From assembly GCA_015686845.1 (NCBI GenBank), contig JADPRS010000016.1, forward strand, positions 1 through 64,000: 64,000 bases of DNA, read 5' to 3'. A model generated the notes under the pieces. It saw nothing but the letters and a program-made list of their open reading frames with translations. It did not search any database and had not been told where the DNA came from. A program made the position numbers and the translations under genes. Numbering within the stretch: position 1 is the first letter of the stretch; each line of letters opens with the position of its first letter. Shown piece after piece: positions 34,770 through 42,286 of the stretch. The stretch comes from Lutibacter sp. B2 (GTDB lineage: Bacteria > Bacillota > Clostridia > Peptostreptococcales > Thermotaleaceae).

Positions 34770-35300
34770 ATGAAGAATGACTCAAAGACAAAAGAATTAG
34801 TACTAAGTGGATTATTACTTGCAATAGGGATTTTTCTACCAATGATATTTCATAGTATAGGAATTATGGGAAAGGTATTTTTACCTATGCATATCCCTGT
34901 TTTAATAGGTGGATTTTTGTTATCTCCATATTTAGCATTTATAGTAGGTGTAATTACACCACTTTTAAGTGCGTCCCTTACAGGTATGCCTGTTATGTTT
35001 CCCATGGGAATCATTATGGCATTTGAACTAGGTACATATGGACTTGTTGCCTCATTAGCCATAAGGAGATTAAAAGTGATTCCTTCACTGGTAGTATCTC
35101 TTATATTTGGAAGAATAGTAGCAGGAATTGTAGTATTCTTTTTGGTTCAGTTTTTTGGATTGAAAATGAACCCGATGATTTTTGTAAAAGGCGCAATAAT
35201 AACCGGACTACCTGGAATACTTGTTCAAGTAACATTGATTCCTATATTGATATATACGCTAAAAAGATTTATATTTGACAATCTATTTTTGAAATGTTAA
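34770..35300 (+). CDS. ECF transporter S component (substrate-binding membrane protein)
   Basis: 176 residues, about five to six hydrophobic segments. Start choice: a frame opens at 34740, but AGGAGGAG at 34757-34764 sets the ATG at 34770 (MKNDSKTKEL). The pattern LVLSGLLLAIGIFLPMIFH, LPMHIPVLIGGFLLSP and GVITPLLSASLTGMPVMFP is typical for vitamin/precursor-specific S components of energy-coupling factor transporters, which share an EcfA/EcfT energy module encoded elsewhere. The vitamin is unknown; folate-type and queuosine-precursor S components share this family. The leader upstream may sense that ligand. Confidence 0.8.
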   Translation: MKNDSKTKELVLSGLLLAIGIFLPMIFHSIGIMGKVFLPMHIPVLIGGFLLSPYLAFIVGVITPLLSASLTGMPVMFPMGIIMAFELGTYGLVASLAIRRLKVIPSLVVSLIFGRIVAGIVVFFLVQFFGLKMNPMIFVKGAIITGLPGILVQVTLIPILIYTLKRFIFDNLFLKC

Positions 35301-35324
35301 TATAAATAAGAAGTTAATATAGAA

Positions 35325-35622
35325 AAAGACTATGATGGAGAGAAAAGCATTGCAACTGTAATTCCAGAGAGTCGGGGATAGGTGAGAGCCCGATGTTATA
35401 AGACAATGTGTATGTTCACTCTAGAGTCGTTGCTCCAAAAGGTATTTCGAGTAAGAGCAAAGGGATGTCCCCCTTATAAGGACTACAGTTTAGCTTTTTT
35501 AGGTATACGTATGAAAGCAGACTGGAAAGCAGAAATTTTCAAAAAAAGAAATTTTATTTTTGATAAATTAGAGTGGTACAGTGAAGTCAATCTTCGCCTC
35601 TATATGGAGGCGGAGTTTTTTT
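35325..35622 (+). promoter_or_regulatory. T-box riboswitch, specifier UUC (Phe)
   Basis: Stem I begins at GACTATGATGGAGAG (35328), carries the AGAGA-type loop and the distal block GTCGGGGATAGGTGAGAGCC, and returns through ATGTTCACTCTAGAGTC. TTC at 35415-35417 followed by ACTCT-GAG fits the T-box specifier position, so the codon is Phe. The antiterminator T-box (GAGTGGTACAGTG, 35571-35583) has TGGT, which pairs with the ACCA-end of tRNA with discriminator A, as in tRNA-Phe. A terminator (CTTCGCCTC 35592-35600 with GGAGGCGGAG 35606-35615) runs into seven T. Uncharged tRNA-Phe should stop termination and turn on the transporter. This fills the 349-base gap ahead of it. Confidence 0.8.
35592..35622 (+). 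terminator. T-box terminator hairpin
   Basis: Nine-base stem with one G-U pair and loop TATAT, followed by TTTTTTT. Competes with the antiterminator that contains GAGTGGTAC just upstream. Confidence 0.85.
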
Positions 35623-35649
35623 ATTTGAAAAAATTTGAGGAGGGGTAAT

Positions 35650-37020
35650 ATGTCTTTAATAAATGAGAACAAAGAAAGAGATAAATGGTCATCGAAAATT
35701 GGATTTATACTTGCTGCGGCAGGTTCTGCAGTAGGATTAGGAAACCTTTGGAAGTTTCCTTATAGTGTAGGGAGTAATGGTGGTGGAGCCTTTGTTATGA
35801 TTTATTTTATATTTTTATTTGTTATAGGATTTCCACTTATGCTTGCTGCCATAACTTTAGGTAGAAAAACACAGCTTTCTGCTGTAGGCGCATATAGAAG
35901 TATAAAAAAGAAATGGGCTTTTGTAGGAGGACTCGGTGTTGTTTGTGGTTTTTTCATTTTAGCTTTCTACAGTACTGTAGGAGGATGGGTAATTTATTAT
36001 TTTGTAAAAGCTCTTAAAGGAGGGCTTGCTATAAAAGACCCTGAAGTACTAGGTTCGATATTTGGAGGATTTATATCTTCTCCAGTAGAAAGTATCCTTT
36101 ATCAAGGAATATTTCTTGTTTTAACGTTAGCTATAGTGCTTAGAGGAATTAGTGGAGGGATAGAAAAGGCAAGTAAAATAATGATGCCTGCCCTTTTCGT
36201 AATGATATTTCTTATATCAATAAGATCAATAACCCTTCCAGGTGCTTCAGAAGGGATAAAATTTTTCTTGGTTCCAGATTTTTCGAAGATCAATATGAAT
36301 GTAATAATGAATGCATTAGGGCAAGTATTTTTCTCATTGAGTATAGGAATGGGTGTTATGGTCACTTATGGAAGTTATCTAGATAAGGATTCAAATATTC
36401 TTGGACCTTCTGCATATATACCTATGTTAGATACGGCAGTGGCAATAATTGCAGGGCTAGCAACATTGCCAGCAGTATTTGCATTAGGTTTTAAAGCATC
36501 TTCTGGACCAGGACTTATGTTTGTAACCCTTCCAGCCGTATTTGCTAGTATGCCATTTGGAAAGGTATTCTGTTTCCTATTTTTCATGCTTGTTCTTTTT
36601 GCAGCACTTACTTCTTCCATATCAATGCTTGAGGTATGCGTATCTTATTTTGTGGATGAAAAAGGTGCAAACAGAATAAAAGCTTCAATTATAATATCAA
36701 TGATCATATACCTTGTAGGAATGCCAGCTTCTCTTTCTATGGGACCTTGGAAAGACGTACACATACTTGGGAATTTGAATTTCTTTGATTTTTATGATAA
36801 GTTGACTTCAAATATTCTTCTTACATCAGGAGGACTTCTTCTTTCGATCTTTGTAGGATGGGTATGGGGAGCAGATAATGCTGTAAAAGAAATAGAGTTA
36901 AGAGGCGTTAAGTTTAGACTTGCTCCTGTGTGGAAATTTCTTATAAAATACGTAGTTCCACCAGCAGTTTTTATAATACTGATAAATTCACTGAAGGAAT
37001 TAATTATGGCTATATTATAA
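35650..37020 (+). CDS. Sodium:neurotransmitter symporter family amino-acid transporter
   Basis: 456 residues, about 11 transmembrane segments, LeuT/MhsT-type NSS family. WSSKIGFILAAAGSAVGLGNLWKFPY near the start is the conserved TM1 with the sodium/substrate-binding GSAVGLGN block; later YGSYLDK and the TM6-8 blocks are normal. Start choice: TTG at 35635 is in frame, but GGAGGGG precedes the ATG at 35650. Because a Phe T-box leads it, the likely substrate is phenylalanine or a related aromatic amino acid (inference). MhsT-like 11-TM transporters take up hydrophobic amino acids. Confidence 0.88.
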   Translation: MSLINENKERDKWSSKIGFILAAAGSAVGLGNLWKFPYSVGSNGGGAFVMIYFIFLFVIGFPLMLAAITLGRKTQLSAVGAYRSIKKKWAFVGGLGVVCGFFILAFYSTVGGWVIYYFVKALKGGLAIKDPEVLGSIFGGFISSPVESILYQGIFLVLTLAIVLRGISGGIEKASKIMMPALFVMIFLISIRSITLPGASEGIKFFLVPDFSKINMNVIMNALGQVFFSLSIGMGVMVTYGSYLDKDSNILGPSAYIPMLDTAVAIIAGLATLPAVFALGFKASSGPGLMFVTLPAVFASMPFGKVFCFLFFMLVLFAALTSSISMLEVCVSYFVDEKGANRIKASIIISMIIYLVGMPASLSMGPWKDVHILGNLNFFDFYDKLTSNILLTSGGLLLSIFVGWVWGADNAVKEIELRGVKFRLAPVWKFLIKYVVPPAVFIILINSLKELIMAIL

Positions 37021-37027
37021 TATTCGT

Positions 37028-37076
37028 AAAGCCCTCATACTTTTAAGATTGTTTTAGAAGGTGGGGGTTTATTTTG
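37028..37076 (+). terminator. Terminator after the NSS transporter gene
   Basis: AAAGCCCTCA pairs with GTGGGGGTTT, with an inner CTTTTA/TAGAAG helix; followed by ATTTTGTT. Confidence 0.6.
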
Positions 37077-37247
37077 TTGGAAAAATTGTTAACCAATAAA
37101 TTGTTTTATAAAAAAAGATTGGAGGAATTTAGAAAATGATATAGAATGTATTATATATAGTATAATTTGCTTATATTATATTTTGAATTAGTTAAATTGA
37201 TTTATTATACTAGTATAAATACTAATAAAAGATAAGGATGTATAATC

Positions 37248-37733
37248 ATGGGCATTTTAGAAAAATTATTATCACATTTTATTGAAGGATTTTTAATGGT
37301 TGGAGCTGGATTAGGCGTCATAGGAATACGTCTTGAGTTAAGAAAGATGTTACTCATTTCTAGTATATATTCTAGTATTGTATATGGAGTGAGGATGTTG
37401 TATATTTTAAATAATATTCCTCTGGGTACCCATATGATTATTTTAATTGTTTGCTTTATTATATTATGTAAAATAATAGGAAAGCAAACTAGTAGGGATT
37501 GTATAGTTGCATCTCTTATAAGTCTTTTACTATTAATGTGGGGAGATGGAATTACATTGATTGTAGTAGAAAAGTTATGTGGAATAAACTTGGCTACTAT
37601 TTATACTAAAATAGGAGGATATTTATTGTGTGGAATTATAAGTAATACTTTTTTGATAATTACATTTTTTATAGCATATATTTTTAAAATCACGATTATA
37701 GATTTGAGTTTTTTTAATAAAAATAAGGTATAG
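37248..37733 (+). CDS. Five-TM membrane protein paired with an orphan kinase
   Basis: 161 residues, almost all hydrophobic, with about five membrane segments (for instance EGFLMVGAGLGVIGI, MIILIVCFIILC, ASLISLLLLMWG, ISNTFLIITFFIAYIF). No family recognised. It sits 14 bases upstream of an Spo0B/AgrC-type histidine kinase that has only two TM segments, so it may act as the kinase's sensory membrane subunit (inference), as the membrane domain is often fused to such kinases. AAGGATGTA lies ahead of the ATG. Confidence 0.6.
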   Translation: MGILEKLLSHFIEGFLMVGAGLGVIGIRLELRKMLLISSIYSSIVYGVRMLYILNNIPLGTHMIILIVCFIILCKIIGKQTSRDCIVASLISLLLLMWGDGITLIVVEKLCGINLATIYTKIGGYLLCGIISNTFLIITFFIAYIFKITIIDLSFFNKNKV

Positions 37734-37747
37734 GAATGATGGGGTAG

Positions 37748-38611
37748 ATGAGTATTTATACAAGGGCATATATATTAATTATTTTAATATTGCTGCAAAG
37801 TTTTTCAGTTATGTTTTTAACGAATCATCTAATTATAAATTTTATTGGTAATACATTTGAAAATTATCAATATCCATATTTTATGGTAATCGTATTAAAT
37901 ATAGTAGGAATTAGTGCAATAATTTGTATATTTTATATACTAAAATTGTTAAAGGCAGAGAAAGAATCTATTTTAAAAGTAAATAATTCTAGTGAAGTCA
38001 TTGATGCTCTTCATGCCCAAAAGCATGATTTTATGAATCACCTTAATCTGATTTCAGGAATGCTTCAATTAGAAAAGAGTAAAGAGGCATTAAAATATAT
38101 TTTTAAAGTATGTAATAGGGTTGACGAGGTTTTTTCAGTAACGAATATTAAAAATATTGAAATTGCAGCTATTTTGAGTCGTAAATGTGTGATTGCTGAA
38201 AGTAAAGGAATTAATGTTGAGTTAGATATTACCACATCATTAGAAAATTTAACCATAGATTCTATGGATCTTTGTAAAGTAATGTTTAATTTAATTGATA
38301 ATGCCATTTATGAATTAGAGAATTCTAATGAAGAAGAAAAATTACTTACGATAGATATGCAAGAGCATGAGGATATGGGTATCGTTGCTATAGGTAATTC
38401 TTTTCCAATTTTATCGGATAAATTGTATGATAAAGTTTTTGAAAAGAGATATTCAACAAAATCAGGAGAAGAACATGGGTATGGTCTTAGTATCGTAAAA
38501 CAAATTATTGAGAAAAACAAAGGAACGATTAGTGTGGAAAGTTATAAAGGCGTAGGAACTATATTTACAGTTTTTTTACCCTTAAAAAAGAATACGGTGC
38601 AATCTTTATAA
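37748..38611 (+). CDS. Sensor histidine kinase with Spo0B-like alpha domain
   Basis: 287 residues: two TM segments (about 7-31 and 45-66), a helical dimerisation block ALHAQKHDFMNHLNLISGMLQ with candidate phosphoacceptor H93, then an ATPase domain (DLCKVMFNLIDNAIYEL; YSTKSGEEHGYGLSIVKQI; GVGTIFTVFLPL). The H-box and the N-box place it in the SPOB_a group (Spo0B, CitA/DcuS, AgrC-like). No response regulator is encoded nearby, so it is an orphan. Its partner could be Spo0F/Spo0A-type or a distant regulator. Pairing with the 161-residue membrane protein is unusual. Confidence 0.82.
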   Translation: MSIYTRAYILIILILLQSFSVMFLTNHLIINFIGNTFENYQYPYFMVIVLNIVGISAIICIFYILKLLKAEKESILKVNNSSEVIDALHAQKHDFMNHLNLISGMLQLEKSKEALKYIFKVCNRVDEVFSVTNIKNIEIAAILSRKCVIAESKGINVELDITTSLENLTIDSMDLCKVMFNLIDNAIYELENSNEEEKLLTIDMQEHEDMGIVAIGNSFPILSDKLYDKVFEKRYSTKSGEEHGYGLSIVKQIIEKNKGTISVESYKGVGTIFTVFLPLKKNTVQSL

Positions 38612-38660
38612 AAATCACTTTTCTTAGTATTCTTAAAAAATCAAGAAAAGTGATTTTTTG
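38611..38660. terminator. Bidirectional terminator
   Basis: AAAATCACTTTTCTT (38611-38625) pairs with AAGAAAAGTGATTTT (38643-38657), 15 bp, with T after it on the plus strand. It separates the kinase from the convergent RusA-like gene. Confidence 0.85.
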
Positions 38661-38667
38661 TAAAAAA

Positions 38668-39078
38668 TTATTTATTAATGGGTTCAATCGAATAGTGTAC
38701 TTTATACTGATCACACTCATATAATTCAATTTCAATTCTAGGGTTTTCTTTATCTATATAATCAAATAATAAAACAGGTTTAAGCTGTCTATCATTTTCA
38801 ATGATTCCACTTTTTTCAATTCCATCACAAATACTTTTAGGATAGTTATGTAAATCCCCCATTCGTTTATCTGGAAAATAGAGATTTATTATGGTTATAA
38901 TATTCCCGGTTAAAGTTGGACCATCATATTGTTGATTGATATATCCAGCAATTTTATTTTCATAAGCAATATACTTACTATGTTTACCTTGTTTAGGCAT
39001 CCAAACGTGTCCATGTATATTTTTTAATTTGAAATTTGATTTGGTGATAGGTTTGCCTGGCACAATTATTTTTATCAT
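38668..39078 (-). CDS. RusA-family Holliday junction resolvase-like protein
   Basis: 136 residues. The RusA active-site region appears as RMGDLHNYPKSICDGIEKSG followed by IIENDRQL; the three conserved Asp positions of RusA (here GDLHN, CDG and NDRQ) are kept, with Leu-His in place of the usual x-D-N. RusA resolves Holliday junctions and is typical of phages. No other phage gene is visible here, so it may be a domesticated or stand-alone copy. GGAGG precedes the ATG. Confidence 0.8.
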   Translation of the reverse strand: MIKIIVPGKPITKSNFKLKNIHGHVWMPKQGKHSKYIAYENKIAGYINQQYDGPTLTGNIITIINLYFPDKRMGDLHNYPKSICDGIEKSGIIENDRQLKPVLLFDYIDKENPRIEIELYECDQYKVHYSIEPINK

Positions 39079-39177
39079 TTTGACACCTCCAGAAATATTC
39101 TAACATATTATAAGCATATAATATATTTAAAAGGCAATAATGCTAATAATTGTTAGAAATGATAAGGATGTGATTAT

Positions 39178-39708
39178 ATGTTAGATTATATATTAGTAAG
39201 GTTAAAGGGTTTATTATTCCTTGTTGTTATAGCCATAATTTTCGAAAAATTTTTCTTTGGTTTTACCATTGTAGAAGGAATGTCTATGAACCCCACCATA
39301 AAAAGTCATGACAAATTATTTGTTAATAAATTTTCATATGTATTAAATAAGCCACAGTATGGAGATATTATCATTTTTCATCCACCTATAAAAAAAAGGG
39401 AAAAAGAGTTATTTATTAAAAGAGTAATTGCTGTTGAAGGAGACCAATTCTATATAAAACAGGGGAAAGTATATGTTAATGGAGTTTCAATAGAAGAATC
39501 ATATATATCTAAAGAAGAATATGAAAATAAAAAATATGCAAAAACCATTGGCGTTGTTCCTAAAGGTATGATTTTCGTTATGGGGGATAACAGAAATAAC
39601 AGTAATGACAGTCGATATTTTGGATTTGTATCAGAGGAAAATATTGAAGGAAAAGCTAATTTTCGTGTATGGCCAATTAATGTAGGAAATAGTTTAGCTT
39701 TTAGATAA
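39178..39708 (+). CDS. lepB: Signal peptidase I
   Basis: 176 residues, one N-terminal TM anchor (about 8-30). Catalytic S36 in VEGMSMNPT, general base K81 in KELFIKRVIAVEGD, and the GDNRNNSNDSRYFGF box at about 139-153 are all intact. It removes signal peptides from exported proteins at the outer face of the membrane. The short length fits the Gram-positive SipS-type group. A strong terminator follows. Confidence 0.93.
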   Translation: MLDYILVRLKGLLFLVVIAIIFEKFFFGFTIVEGMSMNPTIKSHDKLFVNKFSYVLNKPQYGDIIIFHPPIKKREKELFIKRVIAVEGDQFYIKQGKVYVNGVSIEESYISKEEYENKKYAKTIGVVPKGMIFVMGDNRNNSNDSRYFGFVSEENIEGKANFRVWPINVGNSLAFR

Positions 39709-39720
39709 AAGTATTCTAAA

Positions 39721-39761
39721 ATTAACCGTATTCATAAATATAATGAATACGGTTAATTTTA
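39721..39761 (+). terminator. Intrinsic terminator after lepB
   Basis: ATTAACCGTATTCAT (39721-39735) pairs perfectly with ATGAATACGGTTAAT (39743-39757), 15 bp with 7-base loop, then TTTTATTT. Confidence 0.88.
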
Positions 39762-39853
39762 TTTATAGAACTTTTTATAAAATAAGTAGAGTAAGACAAC
39801 AATTTTGAATAGACTACAGTAAGAAGGCTTTTAAATAGATAAGGGGGAGTTTG

Positions 39854-42202
39854 ATGGAACATAAAGAACTATCTTATACTAAATTAAGAAAAATATATAA
39901 CCCCGATCATTTTAATTTTGCTCCCATAGAGAAAATTGAAAATATAGACATAATCATAGGTCAAGAAAGAGCTGTTAAAGCTATGGAATTTGGATTAAAA
40001 GTAAAAAATTCTAGATATAATATGTTTGTGTCTGGCGCAATAGGAACTGGAAAAAAGAGCTATGCTCATAAAATTATAAACAAATATGCGAAATCTGAAA
40101 ATGTACCAGATGATTGGTGTTATGTATATAATTTTGATGATCCAATGATGCCTATTGGGATTAATATACCGCCTGGAATGGGAAATATCTTTAAAGATGA
40201 TATGGAGGAGTTAATTGAAGATGTAATAGATAAAATAAATAATGAATTTAACGATGAAAATTATCAAAGAGAGAAATCAAAAATTTTAAAGATTTATCAA
40301 AATAAAAATGATACATTAATGGATTATTTAAAACAATATTGTTTAGACAATGGGTTTTTACTCAAAAGTGGTAAAAAAGGATTTTCATTAGAGCCTTTAA
40401 TAGACGGAGAAGTAATAGAGGATAAAGTATATGAAGAATTAGATCTAAATAAAAAAAGAGAAATAGAGAATAGGGCAACAGAAGTTGAACTTCAAGCAAT
40501 AGAATGTATTAAAAAAATAAAGGGAATTGAATGGGAGGTTAAGTCTGAATTAACGAACATTGATAATAGGATTAGCAGAAGGATTGTATATCCTTTAGTT
40601 GAAACATTAAAAGGCAAATATAAAGAATATGAAAAAATATGTATGTATTTAGATGAAGTGAAAGCTGATATTATTGATAATATTTATGATTTTGATTTGC
40701 AGGAGTATGATGAAGAAAGAGTAGCCGCTAAAAAAGAAGAATCTGCATTTTTGAAAAAATATAAAGTAAATGTTTTTGTAAATAATGGTGAACAAATTGG
40801 AGCACCTGTAGTTATCGTAAATAATCCTAATTATAATAATTTGGTTGGAAAAATTGAATATGAAAATGAACAAGGGTCTTTAAAAACTGATTTTACTATG
40901 ATTAAAGCAGGTGATATTCATAAGGCGAATGGAGGATATTTGATCCTACAAGCACATCAAGTACTTTCTAATATTAAATCATGGGAGGCTATAAAAAGCG
41001 TATTAGAAACACGTAAATCAAGGGTAGAAAGCTTAAGAACACAGATTGGTATTGTTGATATTGTTTCGTTAAAACCAGAATCAATTGATGTAGACATAAA
41101 GATTATCTTAATAGGAGATCCTTATTTATATCATTTACTTTATACGTATGATAAAAATTTCGAAAAATTTTTCAAGATTAAAGTAGATTTTGATTCATCT
41201 ATGGATTCGATTTTATCAAATCAAATGAAGACTGCACAATTCTTGATTAATTTTTGTGAAAAAGAAAAATTGAAAAAGATTGATACTAGTGGAATATGCA
41301 AAATGATGGAGTATAGTCATAGGCTTGAAGGAACTCAAAAAAAATTAACAACAAGATTTGATAAGCTAACTGAAATTTTAATAGAAGGAGATGCTTGGGC
41401 AGAAGTAGAAGGAGATCATAATATTAGTGAGACCCATGTGAAAAAAGCATATTTAGAAAAAGTTTATAGAAATAGTAAAATAGAAGAAAAAATCGAAGAA
41501 ATGTATAAAGATGGGAAAATTCTTTTTACATTAAGTGGAGAAGAAGTTGGAAAAATAAATGGACTGTCTGTAATAGATTTAGGCGATTATGTATTTGGAA
41601 AGCCATCTGTAATTACAGTTACTACTTTTTCAGGAAATAAAGGAATTATTAATATTGAACGTGAAGTATCTATGAGTGGGAATATTCATGATAAAGGTGT
41701 AATGATTTTAGAGGGATACTTAAGTGAGAAATTTGCTAAATACGAACCTCTAGGGGTAACCGCAAGAATTTGTTTTGAGCAAAATTATAGTGGAATTGAT
41801 GGAGATAGTGCATCAAGTACAGAATTATATGCTATTCTATCTAGCTTGAGTAAAATACCATTAAAACAAAATATTGCAGTCACTGGTTCTGTCAATCAAA
41901 TAGGCCAAATACAGCCAGTAGGAGGAGTGACTGAAAAAATAGAAGGATTTTTTTCATTATGTAAATATAAGGGTCTTACTGGTGATCAGGGAGTGATTAT
42001 TCCACATCAGAATGTAGATGAATTAGTTCTTTGTGATGAAGTAGTAGATGCTGTGAGAGAAGGGTTATTTCACATATATCCTATTTCTATAATAGAAGAA
42101 GGAATAGAGATTTTGACAAATCATTCTTTTGAAGAAATAAGTAAAGTAATTAGCAGAAATTTGGTTAGATATAAAAGAAACGTGAAAAAAGGGATGAAAT
42201 AA
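39854..42202 (+). CDS. Lon-like (S16) ATP-dependent protease with AAA domain
   Basis: 782 residues. An AAA-like ATPase region carries SGAIGTGKKSY (P-loop) early and a long coiled-coil insert, followed by a sensor/lid region. The C-terminal S16 Lon-type protease domain has the Ser-Lys dyad S652 (in GDSASS) and K695 (in GGVTEKIEGF). No LON substrate-binding domain is seen at the N-terminus, so it is LonB/LonC-like rather than classical LonA. TTG at 39851 is in frame; GGGGGAG fits the ATG at 39854. A terminator follows. Confidence 0.85.
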   Translation: MEHKELSYTKLRKIYNPDHFNFAPIEKIENIDIIIGQERAVKAMEFGLKVKNSRYNMFVSGAIGTGKKSYAHKIINKYAKSENVPDDWCYVYNFDDPMMPIGINIPPGMGNIFKDDMEELIEDVIDKINNEFNDENYQREKSKILKIYQNKNDTLMDYLKQYCLDNGFLLKSGKKGFSLEPLIDGEVIEDKVYEELDLNKKREIENRATEVELQAIECIKKIKGIEWEVKSELTNIDNRISRRIVYPLVETLKGKYKEYEKICMYLDEVKADIIDNIYDFDLQEYDEERVAAKKEESAFLKKYKVNVFVNNGEQIGAPVVIVNNPNYNNLVGKIEYENEQGSLKTDFTMIKAGDIHKANGGYLILQAHQVLSNIKSWEAIKSVLETRKSRVESLRTQIGIVDIVSLKPESIDVDIKIILIGDPYLYHLLYTYDKNFEKFFKIKVDFDSSMDSILSNQMKTAQFLINFCEKEKLKKIDTSGICKMMEYSHRLEGTQKKLTTRFDKLTEILIEGDAWAEVEGDHNISETHVKKAYLEKVYRNSKIEEKIEEMYKDGKILFTLSGEEVGKINGLSVIDLGDYVFGKPSVITVTTFSGNKGIINIEREVSMSGNIHDKGVMILEGYLSEKFAKYEPLGVTARICFEQNYSGIDGDSASSTELYAILSSLSKIPLKQNIAVTGSVNQIGQIQPVGGVTEKIEGFFSLCKYKGLTGDQGVIIPHQNVDELVLCDEVVDAVREGLFHIYPISIIEEGIEILTNHSFEEISKVISRNLVRYKRNVKKGMK

Positions 42203-42229
42203 AAGAGATGATGTAATCATCTCTTTTAT
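42201..42229 (+). terminator. Intrinsic terminator after the Lon-like gene
   Basis: AAAAGAGATGAT pairs with ATCATCTCTTTT around loop GTA, overlapping the stop region; followed by ATTTGATTTT. Confidence 0.85.
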
Positions 42230-42286
42230 TTGATTTTGTGTATTTCTATTGTCCATTAAGATACCCCTAAAGTGAAAAATATGCTT

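Noticed and set aside
35382-35648. Plus-strand ORF of 88 codons before the NSS transporter
   Set aside because: It lies inside the T-box leader, has no ribosome-binding site and no protein-like composition.
38668-39078. RusA-like gene as evidence of a prophage
   Set aside because: No other phage gene is present between the kinase and lepB, and both neighbours are chromosomal.
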